DNA from: Paenibacillus silvisoli
GTDB taxonomy: Bacteria; Bacillota; Bacilli; Paenibacillales; Paenibacillaceae
DNA length: 64,000 nucleotides
Assembly: GCF_030866765.1 (NCBI RefSeq)
Contig: NZ_CP133017.1
Coordinates: 3,268,001 to 3,332,000 of the forward strand
Reading direction: 5' to 3'
Under the pieces are notes generated by a model, which worked only from the letters and a program-made list of their open reading frames with translations, made no database searches and was not told where the DNA came from. Below are positions 1 through 7,443 of this stretch, one piece after another. The position numbers were made by a program, and so were the translations under genes. Each line of letters starts with the position of its first letter. The stretch's first letter is position 1.

Positions 1-1
1 C

Positions 2-343
2 GGTGAGGATGTATTGCTCCATGGGGATCTGCATCATGATAACATCCTCCGCCAAGGCGAGAATCAATGGGCTGTCATTGATCCGAAGGGCGTCATCGGC
101 GACATCCATTTCGATACGATCCAATATCTGCTCAATTACGAGGATCGGGGCGGTGACTGTGAGCAGCTATTGCGCAGCCGAATCGCGATTATGACTGAAA
201 GACTCGGATTGGATGCTCGCCGGATCGCAATGTGGGGCGTGGCTCGCGGTGTGCTGGAAGCGTGCTGGACGATAGAAGATGGCGGATCGGACTGGAACAG
301 AGGGATCGAGATTACGGAGCGATTCGCCAAGCTGCTGGATTGA
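2..343 (+). CDS. Aminoglycoside/hydroxyurea-type antibiotic kinase, C-terminal part (5' end outside window)
   Basis: This is the C-terminal third of a kinase of the APH(6)/hydroxyurea-resistance phosphotransferase group, which transfers a phosphate from ATP to a small hydroxylated substrate in the cytosol. The frame is open from the first bases of the window. It carries the catalytic loop L-H-G-D-L-H-H-D-N, where the Asp is the base and the Asn binds metal. About 12 residues on comes A-V-I-D-P-K-G, the D-P-K variant of the DFG-like metal site that is typical of streptomycin 6-kinase relatives. A helical tail ends at a TGA. The substrate cannot be told from this fragment; many chromosomal members have no known resistance role. 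No terminator follows, and the next gene begins about 90 bases downstream. Confidence 0.75.
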   Translation, partial: GEDVLLHGDLHHDNILRQGENQWAVIDPKGVIGDIHFDTIQYLLNYEDRGGDCEQLLRSRIAIMTERLGLDARRIAMWGVARGVLEACWTIEDGGSDWNRGIEITERFAKLLD

Positions 344-436
344 GTTCGAATACTAAGGCCTACATTTATGAAACGTATCGTCGCTTTCAACAGTATGAAT
401 GGCTATATGATTAACAAGCGAGGTGCCCGTTTCAAC

Positions 437-1270
437 ATGACGAATAGCGAAACGACAGAATTTTTAAAGACGGAATTAAAACAGATCCAACATTGGGAAA
501 ACGATCAGAAGGATCTGTTTTTCTGGGAGAAGCTCGGGAGGCTGCCGTTTGTCCTGTTGGATCGAATTACGCCGAAGTTCATTCAAAACAAAATCGGAAC
601 GGCGTTAGACGAGCTCGGCAGCTACATCCAGAGCGGCGGGCGTTATTTGATCAGCAAGGAGCAGATGTACCGCAAGTTTTTCCCGGATGCGAGCCGGAAT
701 GAAGAGCCGGACTTGGAACGGATCGGACAGCTCCCGCTTACCACTCAAGATAAAATGGCCGATCATATCATGGAGACCAGCAGCAATTCGGCGACGGTGC
801 AAGGCGCAACGACGGGGTTCGGCGGTATATTCACGCTTGCGATCGATATCCCGCTCTTGCTTGGCATCTCGCTTAAAGCGCTGCAGGAAATCGCGATCAG
901 CTACGGATACGACCCGACCGAGCAATCGGAGCGGATCTTTATCGTCAAATGCCTGCAGTTTTCATCCGCGGACATCGTCGGCAAGAAAGCGATTCTGGAG
1001 GATCTCGCCTCCTTCCATTCCGGGGAGAAAAGCAGCCAGGTCATGTCGCAGCTGCAGGGCTGGCGCGAGGTGATGATGACCTACCGGGACAACTTCGGCT
1101 GGAAGAAGCTGTTTCAAATGATTCCGATCGCGGGCATGCTGTTCGGTGCCTACTTGAATCGTTCTACGCTAAAGGATGTTTCCGAAACCGGTAAAATGAT
1201 GTATCGAAAACGCAGAATTTTGGAGAAATTGAACGAAGCGAATGAGAGCGAGAAGGGGCCGCTGGAATGA
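437..1270 (+). CDS. EcsC family protein
   Basis: The protein is about 277 residues long and matches the EcsC family, named after the third gene of the B. subtilis ecs locus; its biochemical role is unsettled. Visible family traits are the charged N-terminus with W-E-N-D, the helical stretch around P-x-F-I-Q-N-K, a glycine/alanine-rich central part (A-T-T-G-F-G-G-I-F-T-L-A-I-D-I-P-L) that is probably membrane-associated, and a second hydrophobic patch near P-I-A-G-M-L-F-G-A. An upstream in-frame ATG at 368 would add 23 residues but has no clear ribosome binding site. The ATG used here follows GAGGTG. The stop overlaps the next start by four bases, so the two are probably translationally coupled. 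No ecsA or ecsB transporter gene is nearby. Confidence 0.75.
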   Translation: MTNSETTEFLKTELKQIQHWENDQKDLFFWEKLGRLPFVLLDRITPKFIQNKIGTALDELGSYIQSGGRYLISKEQMYRKFFPDASRNEEPDLERIGQLPLTTQDKMADHIMETSSNSATVQGATTGFGGIFTLAIDIPLLLGISLKALQEIAISYGYDPTEQSERIFIVKCLQFSSADIVGKKAILEDLASFHSGEKSSQVMSQLQGWREVMMTYRDNFGWKKLFQMIPIAGMLFGAYLNRSTLKDVSETGKMMYRKRRILEKLNEANESEKGPLE

Positions 1271-2163
1271 AGCCTCAAGTGACTAGAGCGTTCATCTTGG
1301 CAGCGGTCGAGCAAGATTTCGGCCCAATCACCGGATGGGAAGCTGTAGCCGAAGGGGAGGAGTCGCAAGCGTTCGCAATCCGTCAAGGCAACGACGATTT
1401 CATCCTTCGCGTGAATCGATCAGCGGAAGGTTTCCGCAAAGACGACTTCTGTTCTCGCCGTTTTGCGTCAACGGATTTGCCTATCCCGGAAATCGTTTCG
1501 ATCGGAATGATCGACGAGGATTATTCGTACTGCATTTCCCGCCGCGCGATTGGCATTACATTGCAGGACATGCCGGTCAAGGAAATGCCGGCAATCGCGG
1601 AGCCTGTGATGCGGGCGTTGGAAGCGTTAGCGGCTGCGAATGTGGATGGAACCGTGGGATATGGGCCATTTGACGAAAACGGGAACGGTCGGTTTGCGAG
1701 CTGGCGTGATTTTATAATGAACATCGCAAATCCGAGCTTGTATGACTGGGACGCGCTGAAAGCGATCGTTGACGAGCAACGAATCGCGCCGTATTTTCAA
1801 GCGCTTGATTCGTTTGCGCCGCGGTGCCCCGAGATGCGCCAGCTTGTTCACGGCGATTTTGGATCGAACAACGTGCTGACCGATGCCGGCCGGATCACGG
1901 GCGTCATCGATTGGAGCGAGGCGATGTTCGGCGATCCGCTGTACGATGTGGCGAATCTCTTCTTCTGGCGTTCTTGGCTCGATTGCATGGAAGCGCAGGC
2001 TCAGTATTTGGAGCAGCAGTACTACGCTGCGCTGAATGCCGAAGCGTTGCGCTGCTATCAGCTTCGTATCGGGCTTGATGTCATTTATCATAGCGCTGTT
2101 GAAGGGGATATGGAGGTTCTCACGTGGGGGTTGACTCGATGCGACGAGATTGTCGCAAGCTAA
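1267..2163 (+). CDS. Phosphotransferase, aminoglycoside-kinase fold (hygromycin-B-kinase-like)
   Basis: A complete 298-residue small-molecule kinase of the APH superfamily. Visible motifs are the nucleotide-binding N-lobe with I-L-R-V near residue 47, the catalytic H195-G-D-F-G-S-N-N loop and the metal site V213-I-D-W-S-E followed by G-D-P-L-Y-D. The I-D-W-S-E/A-x-F-G-D-P arrangement is shared with hygromycin B 4-O-kinase-like proteins and with many uncharacterised Firmicute phosphotransferases. It overlaps the preceding EcsC gene in an ATGA junction. Resistance to a particular drug cannot be claimed from sequence alone. The fold assignment is secure and the substrate unknown. Confidence 0.8.
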   Translation: MKPQVTRAFILAAVEQDFGPITGWEAVAEGEESQAFAIRQGNDDFILRVNRSAEGFRKDDFCSRRFASTDLPIPEIVSIGMIDEDYSYCISRRAIGITLQDMPVKEMPAIAEPVMRALEALAAANVDGTVGYGPFDENGNGRFASWRDFIMNIANPSLYDWDALKAIVDEQRIAPYFQALDSFAPRCPEMRQLVHGDFGSNNVLTDAGRITGVIDWSEAMFGDPLYDVANLFFWRSWLDCMEAQAQYLEQQYYAALNAEALRCYQLRIGLDVIYHSAVEGDMEVLTWGLTRCDEIVAS

Positions 2164-2189
2164 TATAGACATGAACATGAGGTGGCATA

Positions 2190-2561
2190 ATGGACGTATT
2201 TGAGGAATATTTAGCACGAATCGAAAATCCGGAGCACAAGGCAAGAACGGAAGAAGTGCTAAGCTGGGTTGCGCAGACGTTCCCGAAGCTTGCTCCGAAG
2301 ATCGGCTGGAACCAGCCGATGTTTACCGATCACGATACGTACATTATCGGCTTCAGCATATCCAAGAAGCATTTGGCCGTAGCGCCGGAAGCCGCAGGGA
2401 TGATTCATATCGCGGATGAGATCAAGCAGTCCGGCTATGATCATACCAGCCTGCTGGTGCGCATCCCGTGGAACCGTCCGGTCGATTACGAATTGCTCGC
2501 CAAGATGATCGATTTCAACATTTGGGATAAAGCGGCCTGCACGACATTTTGGCGGAAATAA
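2190..2561 (+). CDS. DUF1801 / YdhG-type iron-chaperone-like protein
   Basis: A 123-residue cytosolic protein of the DUF1801 fold (B. subtilis YdhG/Fra-like, proposed intracellular iron chaperones of frataxin-like shape). Family signs are the N-terminal E-E-Y-L-A helix, the K-I-G-W-N-Q-P-M-F segment, the beta-strand block [16 protein letters not shown] and the closing helix with K-M-I-D-F-N. The ATG is preceded by GAGGTGGC at good distance. It lies 26 bases after the phosphotransferase gene and may share its transcript. A second, larger DUF1801/YdeI-like protein is encoded at 33137-33733. Confidence 0.8.
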   Translation: MDVFEEYLARIENPEHKARTEEVLSWVAQTFPKLAPKIGWNQPMFTDHDTYIIGFSISKKHLAVAPEAAGMIHIADEIKQSGYDHTSLLVRIPWNRPVDYELLAKMIDFNIWDKAACTTFWRK

Positions 2562-2637
2562 ATCGCTTGAAACCCTTCTTCTTCAATTTCGTAAAGTAAA
2601 CAGAATTAGAACGAACTTGAGGGAAGAGGTAAATCGT

Positions 2638-3075
2638 ATGAGAAAATTAATGCTGCTGCTTGTCGTTTTTTCAACGATGCTGTTAAGTGCATGTTCCTTA
2701 CTAGAAGGAGCGAATAAAACGGTCGAATACGTCGATCAAGCTACGACGCATGTCAATTACGTGGCGAACTTTGCAGAGCAAGCGCCGCAGATGATCAAAG
2801 CCGCCGCTACGGATCCTGAAATCAAGCAAAAGCTTGAAGACCAGCTACTGGCGTTAAAGCAAGAAGTCGAGCAATTTAATCTCATCGAAGCGCCGAAGCT
2901 TGCGAAGGATATCCATCAACAACTGGTCGATAAAAACCAAGCGCTGCTGCAGGAGATCGATAAAGTGGTGCAAAATGGCCATGTAGCGTTGGATCAACTG
3001 CAAAACTCGCAGCTTGTTACAACGATTACCGATATCACAAGCCTACTTAATCGCATACAGCAATTAGGTTTGTAA
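2638..3075 (+). CDS. Small lipoprotein, DUF6376-like
   Basis: A 145-residue exported lipoprotein. The start chosen is the ATG preceded by GGGAAGAGGT; an upstream in-frame TTG exists but would place charged residues before the signal peptide. The signal is M-R-K-L followed by a leucine/valine core and the lipobox L-L-S-A-C with Cys19 as the predicted lipidation site. The mature part is all-helical and rich in Lys, Glu and Gln, with an amphipathic pattern from about residue 60 to 110. It resembles the DUF6376 lipoproteins of Bacillus. A related but membrane-anchored protein is encoded at 9955-10461. A strong terminator follows directly. The function is unknown. Confidence 0.75.
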   Translation: MRKLMLLLVVFSTMLLSACSLLEGANKTVEYVDQATTHVNYVANFAEQAPQMIKAAATDPEIKQKLEDQLLALKQEVEQFNLIEAPKLAKDIHQQLVDKNQALLQEIDKVVQNGHVALDQLQNSQLVTTITDITSLLNRIQQLGL

Positions 3076-3084
3076 AAGAACAGA

Positions 3085-3122
3085 AAGCGGCAGCCGGCCA
3101 TCGTCCGGTTGCTGCTTTTTTT
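3085..3122 (+). terminator. Intrinsic terminator of the lipoprotein gene
   Basis: A 12-base-pair stem (AGCGGCAGCCGG pairing with CCGGTTGCTGCT through two G-T wobbles), a short loop and a run of eight T residues. Confidence 0.85.
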
Positions 3123-3145
3123 GATTTTCCAACGCCGGTTGGCCA

Positions 3146-3154
3146 TGCTATAAT
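3146..3154 (+). promoter_or_regulatory. Extended -10 promoter ahead of the recombinase gene
   Basis: TGCTATAAT is a perfect sigma-A -10 hexamer with the extended TGN motif. No good -35 hexamer sits 16-18 bases upstream. It lies just after the preceding terminator and about 95 bases before the recombinase start. Confidence 0.45.
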
Positions 3155-3250
3155 AAGTACGCCAAACACATATTTTGCGCACTTTCCGTTTAAAACGATT
3201 TTTCAGACCGATAGAATACAAGAGTTCGGTTTAATAGAGGTGATTTAGGC

Positions 3251-4168
3251 ATGCTGAATGGCTATGAATTGGAAGAATTGTACATAAACGAGCTGCGAGC
3301 GTTCCAGCTTTGGATGAAGCAGGCCGGCTATACGTCCTCGACGCAGCGGGAATATCGGCGTGAGGCGTGCGCCTACCTGCAATCGCTTGACGGCCTGTCC
3401 GCGCAAGAGGCGGGTAAAATGCATGTGATCGGATTTCTGGTCGGCAAGCAGGAGAAAACCGGTGACCGGACACGGAATCGTTCGCTCTCAGCCATTCGAT
3501 CCTTTTATGCGGCCCTGATCGATTTCGAGCTGGCTAAGCGTAACCCGGCAACGGAAGTAAAGAAGTCGAAGACAGAGAAGAACAAGCAGCCGGTCTATCT
3601 AGAGGAAGAGGACCTCGTGAAGAGCCTTACGTTCGTGGAGGGGCGTTACCAGAACCGCAATATGGCGATTTTCTTGCTGATGGGCTATTGCGGCTTGCGC
3701 GTCGGCGAGGTCCATCGTTTGAATCTGAAGGATGTAAAGCGTGCGAAAGGAACCATCGAGGTGTTCGGAAAAGGGAGGAAGTGGAACGAAATCCCGGTAC
3801 CTGACGTATTGATGTCCATGCTGGCTGAGGTGGAACGCGAACGAATCGTTCCCTATCGGGAAAAGGAAGAGGCGTTCTTCGTTTCGCAGAAAGGAAAACG
3901 GCTGTCGATCCGGCAGATCCAGAAGCTCGCGGAGCAAACCTTCGCCGCATTTAAGCTGGAGCACCCGGAGTTGAGCGATATGAAGCTGTCCTGCCATAAG
4001 CTGCGACATTCGTTCGCTACGATGCTCCTTCGAAACGGCGTCGATATCCGCATTGTCAAAGAGCTGCTAGGCCATGCGTCCATCGAAACGACGATGATTT
4101 ATACGCATGTAAACGACGATCAGAAGAAGCAGGCGATGTCGACGATCAATATACCGGCGTTGGTCTGA
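3251..4168 (+). CDS. Tyrosine site-specific recombinase, XerC/XerD type
   Basis: A full-length 305-residue tyrosine recombinase that cuts and rejoins DNA through a 3'-phosphotyrosine. The N-terminal SAM-like core-binding domain spans about residues 10-95. The catalytic set is complete: R150 (G-L-R-V-G-E), K174 (G-K-G-R-K), H249-x-x-R252 (C-H-K-L-R-H), H275 (L-G-H-A-S-I-E-T-T) and nucleophile Tyr284 (M-I-Y-T-H). Length and motifs fit Xer-type or stand-alone integrases common in Paenibacillus. No phage genes, excisionase, tRNA attachment site or flanking direct repeats are visible, so a mobile-element role is not supported. It may act in chromosome dimer resolution or be an orphan. Confidence 0.85.
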   Translation: MLNGYELEELYINELRAFQLWMKQAGYTSSTQREYRREACAYLQSLDGLSAQEAGKMHVIGFLVGKQEKTGDRTRNRSLSAIRSFYAALIDFELAKRNPATEVKKSKTEKNKQPVYLEEEDLVKSLTFVEGRYQNRNMAIFLLMGYCGLRVGEVHRLNLKDVKRAKGTIEVFGKGRKWNEIPVPDVLMSMLAEVERERIVPYREKEEAFFVSQKGKRLSIRQIQKLAEQTFAAFKLEHPELSDMKLSCHKLRHSFATMLLRNGVDIRIVKELLGHASIETTMIYTHVNDDQKKQAMSTINIPALV

Positions 4169-4294
4169 TTTTCCAGCGGCCTGACTGCATAGTGTCCGTC
4201 GCGCGACCGATCTATTTTGAGTTAAAATAAGCTAGAATGGATGTACTTAAACTGTAATCGTTCAGATAGAACACCGGAAAGGGGGTGAATTTCA

Positions 4295-4558
4295 TTGTTT
4301 GAGCTTCATGATGCGCTTCTCTATGTGATGTCGATCTGCACGCTCGTCTCATTAGCCTATTTATGCCTGGTCTGGATTCCGTCCGAATCAGCCTCACTCA
4401 GGTGGACACATGTTCGCGAAACGGATATCCCGTTACCGGCCAATCATCAAACTTCCGGCATCCTCCAACCAAGGAGCCGGCGCCTCACGCGGCAGACGAA
4501 ACGCAAAGAAGCGCCTGACGATGATTCATCCCCATGCATGACCCTGTTGATGATTTAA
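4295..4558 (+). CDS. Small membrane ORF upstream of yidC; candidate MifM-like arrest/sensor peptide
   Basis: An 87-residue ORF that starts at TTG behind a very good site (AAAGGGGGTGAA, six bases away). Residues about 7-28 form one transmembrane segment; the rest is hydrophilic. The C-terminal 28 residues run from an arginine/lysine-rich part (R60-S-R-R, T-R-Q-T-K-R-K) to E72-A-P-D75-D-D-S-S-P and end in M-T-L-L-M-I. The stop codon lies inside the loop of a hairpin whose right arm covers part of the yidC Shine-Dalgarno. In B. subtilis, MifM is a 95-residue single-span protein encoded just upstream of yidC2; it stalls its own ribosome at an acidic C-terminal cluster to open such a hairpin when membrane insertion capacity falls. 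The match here is of architecture and residue pattern, not proven homology. Confidence 0.6.
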   Translation: MFELHDALLYVMSICTLVSLAYLCLVWIPSESASLRWTHVRETDIPLPANHQTSGILQPRSRRLTRQTKRKEAPDDDSSPCMTLLMI

Positions 4559-4575
4559 GCATTTAATCAACAGGG
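4542..4575 (+). promoter_or_regulatory. Hairpin sequestering the yidC ribosome binding site
   Basis: CCCTGTTGAT (4542-4551) pairs perfectly with ATCAACAGGG (4566-4575), leaving a 14-base loop. The right arm takes in the first half of the yidC Shine-Dalgarno AGGGAGG (4572-4578). The left arm is the last codons of the upstream small ORF, whose TAA is in the loop. There is no T-run after the stem, so it is not a terminator. A ribosome sitting on about codon 79 or later of the small ORF would cover the left arm and free the yidC site. Confidence 0.7.
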
Positions 4576-4590
4576 AGGATTTTATTAATC

Positions 4591-5310
4591 ATGTTAAATA
4601 TGTACGCGCAAGTAGGAATATTTCATCAGTATGTTGTTTCGCCGTTCTCATGGCTGATCGATCATTTTGCGACGTGGTTCGGCGGCAGCTTCGGGCTGGC
4701 GTTGATCGCGATCACGATTCTGGTACGACTGGCGCTCATGCCGTTCATGATCAAGCAGTACAAGCAGCAGCAGCTAATGCGGATCAAAATGACGGCCATG
4801 ATGCCGGAAATTAACGCCATTAAAGAAAAATATGCGAACAGCAGCGATCCGGATAAACAGCGCAAACAAACCCAAGAAACGATGGCGATCTACAGCAAGC
4901 ACAAGTACAATCCGCTTAATTTAGGGTGCTTGCCGCTGTTGCTTCAGATCCCTCTGTTAACCGGTTTGTATTACGCGATCCGCTCCAACCCGGAAATGGC
5001 GTCGCACAATTTCCTCTGGTTCCAGCTGGGAAGTCCGGATCTCATCCTTCCGTTTCTGGCTGCCGGCGTCTATTTGATCCAAGCGCTGATTGCCAAATCC
5101 GCGATGCCGCAAATGGACAGCATGAAAGGGATGGGGTGGATGATGTACCTGTCGCCGGTCATGATGGGCATCTTCTCCTTCACGTCGCCTGCCGCGCTTC
5201 CGCTGTATTGGTGCATCGGCGGAATGATTTTGATCGGGCAATCGCTGCTTTCCAGATGGCTGTACCCGCAATCGCGAATCGCCGCACTAAGCGAATCCGT
5301 AAGTCATTAA
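4591..5310 (+). CDS. yidC: Membrane protein insertase YidC/Oxa1 family
   Basis: A 239-residue membrane insertase that helps proteins enter the cytoplasmic membrane with or without SecYEG. Five hydrophobic segments are visible, including the family block I-T-I-L-V-R-L-A-L-M-P near residue 45. R46 is the groove arginine conserved in Gram-positive members. A charged cytoplasmic hairpin (residues about 55-95, with M-x-P-E-I-N-A-I-K-E-K-Y) follows, then N-P-L-N-L-G-C-L-P-L-L-L-Q-I-P. Unlike SpoIIIJ it has no lipobox signal at the N-terminus, and it is shorter than many members. Its Shine-Dalgarno lies partly inside the hairpin at 4542-4575, which suggests control by translation of the upstream small ORF. 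A terminator follows. Confidence 0.93.
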   Translation: MLNMYAQVGIFHQYVVSPFSWLIDHFATWFGGSFGLALIAITILVRLALMPFMIKQYKQQQLMRIKMTAMMPEINAIKEKYANSSDPDKQRKQTQETMAIYSKHKYNPLNLGCLPLLLQIPLLTGLYYAIRSNPEMASHNFLWFQLGSPDLILPFLAAGVYLIQALIAKSAMPQMDSMKGMGWMMYLSPVMMGIFSFTSPAALPLYWCIGGMILIGQSLLSRWLYPQSRIAALSESVSH

Positions 5311-5316
5311 TTTCAG

Positions 5317-5347
5317 GCAGTCGATCCTATGGATCGGCTGCTTTTTT
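5317..5347 (+). terminator. Intrinsic terminator of yidC
   Basis: GCAGTCGATCC pairs with GGATCGGCTGC (one G-T wobble) around a three-base loop, followed by six T residues. Confidence 0.88.
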
Positions 5348-5435
5348 GCGCATCTGCAGAGTAAATAATGATATGCTAGATATTGTAATCAGATGATCCT
5401 GCAGCAAATTCAACGATAAAAGGCGGTGAACCATA

Positions 5436-5894
5436 TTGAAAGTGAATCCATTCCAGCAAGCCATTCGCATTCAAGCGCCGATTGATACGGTGTTTGCTCT
5501 CTTAGCTGATTTTCAGAACATTAAGCGGCTTCATCCTTTAGTCGTGCGGGTTCACGTGACCAGGCTGGAGCAGCCGAATACGGTCAGGCTCGACGTGAAG
5601 GATCGTATCAATATGCTGGGCTTCATTCCGATCTACACATCCTATCAATCCGTCGCTCAGGTTCACAAGGAAGAGTTCCGCATTCGATTTGAAACGAAAG
5701 CGTCCCCAAACATTCGCATTCAGAGCGAGTATAATCTTCGTGCGGAAGGGGAGTTCACGCTCGTTGAAGAGAAGGCGTCGTTTACGTGTCCGAGCTACGT
5801 GGAACGGTTTGCTTTTCAACAGTTCATATCTTCTCATCACAGCATGTTCGCACAGTTGAAGGCAATCCTGGAGAAAGGGGCTGACGCGTCATGA
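5436..5894 (+). CDS. SRPBCC (START-like) family protein
   Basis: A 152-residue single-domain protein of the SRPBCC fold, a deep hydrophobic pocket formed by a beta-sheet and a long C-terminal helix. The N-terminal I-R-I-Q-A-P-I-D-T-V-F-A-L-L-A-D-F-Q-N-I-K-R-L-H-P block is the family's usual opening. The C-terminal helix runs over the last 25 residues. The TTG start follows AAAGGCGGTGAA. It overlaps the following membrane-protein gene by four bases, so the two are likely made together. The ligand is unknown. Confidence 0.75.
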   Translation: MKVNPFQQAIRIQAPIDTVFALLADFQNIKRLHPLVVRVHVTRLEQPNTVRLDVKDRINMLGFIPIYTSYQSVAQVHKEEFRIRFETKASPNIRIQSEYNLRAEGEFTLVEEKASFTCPSYVERFAFQQFISSHHSMFAQLKAILEKGADAS

Positions 5895-6310
5895 ATCGAT
5901 TCTCGCTTCGCGTACGCGATGCTTCGGGCTGGACGATGTTCATCTTTGGCGCGCTCGCGTTTCTGCTCGGATCGGCAGGTTTAATCAATGCCGACATTCT
6001 GCTTCAGCTGCTAGGCTTCGAAGTCATTGATCGTTCCACGCGCGCACCAGGCGATTATACGCTCGTCTTCATGACGGCTTCCTCCATGGCTTCCTTCAAT
6101 ATGGGGGCGTATTACATGCTGGCCGCTTTGAAAAATGTCAAATCGTTTTACTACTGGACGGTCCCATTCCGTTTGGTCACTTGCACCGTGTTCACGCTGG
6201 CGGCGATCAACGAAATCGCGCCTATGCGGTTCATTGGCGTCGGAGTTTGGGAAGGCATCGGGGCGCTTGCCACGGGGCTTGCGCTGTTCATGGAAAAAAA
6301 AGGAAGCTAG
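5891..6310 (+). CDS. Small four-helix membrane protein
   Basis: A 139-residue protein with about four transmembrane segments (residues about 14-34, 60-78, 92-110 and 115-133). The N-terminus is short and positively charged and the tail is M-E-K-K-G-S. Start and previous stop share ATGA, indicating coupling to the SRPBCC gene. I do not recognise a specific family; its size resembles small DoxX-like or DUF-type membrane proteins. Downstream, AGTTAC and GTAACT form a short weak inverted repeat at the stop. The function is unknown. Confidence 0.65.
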   Translation: MNRFSLRVRDASGWTMFIFGALAFLLGSAGLINADILLQLLGFEVIDRSTRAPGDYTLVFMTASSMASFNMGAYYMLAALKNVKSFYYWTVPFRLVTCTVFTLAAINEIAPMRFIGVGVWEGIGALATGLALFMEKKGS

Positions 6311-6408
6311 TTACGTTGAAGTAACTAACTGATAATCTTTTCAGTCCTTATTCAATCCTACCTAATCTCTTATAATATAGGTGAATTCAAACCGGACAAG
6401 GAGGAATC

Positions 6409-7317
6409 ATGGTGCAAAAAGCAGTGCTGGGCAGAACGGGGCTTGAGGTTACACGGCTAGGTTTCGGAGCGATGGAAATTCGCGGACCGCGAATTTGGGG
6501 CGGCCGGTCGGTCACGGACGAGGAAGCGGGACGGATTTTGAACGCGGTGCTCGATTCGGGCATTAATTTTATCGATACGGCGTATGACTACGGATTAAGC
6601 GAAGAGTATATCGGCCGCTTTATCAGCCACCGCCGCGGCGAGTATATTCTGGCTACGAAGTGCGGATGCACGGTCGTCAATTGCGGCGATCACGATGAGA
6701 CGCCTCATGTTTGGACAAGGGATAATCTATTGCACAACATTGAAACGAGCTTGCGCAGAATGAACACGGACTACATAGATTTGCTGCAGCTCCATAATCC
6801 GACCGTCGAACAGACCGAAGAAGGCAATTTGGTAGAGGTGCTGCGAGAAATTCAAGCCTCCGGCAAGGTGCGCTGGATCGGCATTTCCTCCACGCTGCCT
6901 CACATTACAAGCTACATTCAATCAGGCGTGTACGACAGCTTCCAAATTCCGTACTCTGCGCTGGAGCGCGATCATGAGACCATCATCTCGGACGCGGCTG
7001 CAGCGGGTGCAGGCACGATTATTCGCGGCGGAGTCGGCCGCGGCGAGCCTGGTGCCGGTCTTGGCAACGCGGATCGGTGGGCGGCTTGGGAGAAGGCGGG
7101 GCTGGATGAGCTGCTGGATGAAGGCGAGAGCCGGACCGGATTTATGCTGCGGTATACGCTCAGTCATCCGGACATGTCAACGACCATCGTCGGGACGAAA
7201 AATCCGGAGCATCTGGCCGAAAATATCCGGATCGCCGCGAAAGGCGCGCTGTCGGCGGAGATTTACGAAGAAGCGAAGCGCCGTTTGCTGGAAGCCGGCA
7301 TCGGGCCGCGTACCTAA
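6409..7317 (+). CDS. Aldo/keto reductase
   Basis: A 302-residue TIM-barrel oxidoreductase that uses NADPH to reduce aldehydes or ketones. Catalytic residues are visible: the Asp and Tyr in F-I-D-T-A-Y-D-Y-G, the Lys in I-L-A-T-K-C-G and the His in L-L-Q-L-H-N. The C-terminal cofactor-binding part includes T-T-I-V-G-T-K-N-P-E-H-L-A-E-N. The G-R-T-G-L-E-V-T-R-L-G-F-G opening is typical of the YhdN/Tas-like branch. ATG is preceded by AAGGAGGAATC. TATAAT at 6371-6376 could be the -10 of its own promoter. A perfect terminator follows. The physiological substrate cannot be inferred. Confidence 0.88.
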   Translation: MVQKAVLGRTGLEVTRLGFGAMEIRGPRIWGGRSVTDEEAGRILNAVLDSGINFIDTAYDYGLSEEYIGRFISHRRGEYILATKCGCTVVNCGDHDETPHVWTRDNLLHNIETSLRRMNTDYIDLLQLHNPTVEQTEEGNLVEVLREIQASGKVRWIGISSTLPHITSYIQSGVYDSFQIPYSALERDHETIISDAAAAGAGTIIRGGVGRGEPGAGLGNADRWAAWEKAGLDELLDEGESRTGFMLRYTLSHPDMSTTIVGTKNPEHLAENIRIAAKGALSAEIYEEAKRRLLEAGIGPRT

Positions 7318-7340
7318 TTCGATTCGGAAGCGGAAAGGGG

Positions 7341-7370
7341 GTCAGGCGAAGTTCGCCTGACTCCTTTTAT
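7341..7370 (+). terminator. Intrinsic terminator of the aldo/keto reductase gene
   Basis: GTCAGGCGAA and TTCGCCTGAC form a perfect ten-base-pair stem with a one-base centre, followed by TCCTTTTATT. Confidence 0.85.
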
Positions 7371-7443
7371 TGTGTTTACAAGCGAACAAATGTACGTTAT
7401 GATTTTGCTGACGAATACTTCCAAGGATGGAGGTTATGCAAGG

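Noticed and set aside
3251..4168. The recombinase as sign of a prophage or integrative element
   Set aside because: No tRNA, attachment-site repeats, excisionase or phage genes lie nearby. A chromosomal Xer-type or orphan enzyme explains it.
4542..4575. The hairpin before yidC as a transcription terminator
   Set aside because: The stem is followed by AGGATTTTATT with a Shine-Dalgarno rather than a T-run at the stem base, and the stem contains the ribosome binding site of the next gene.
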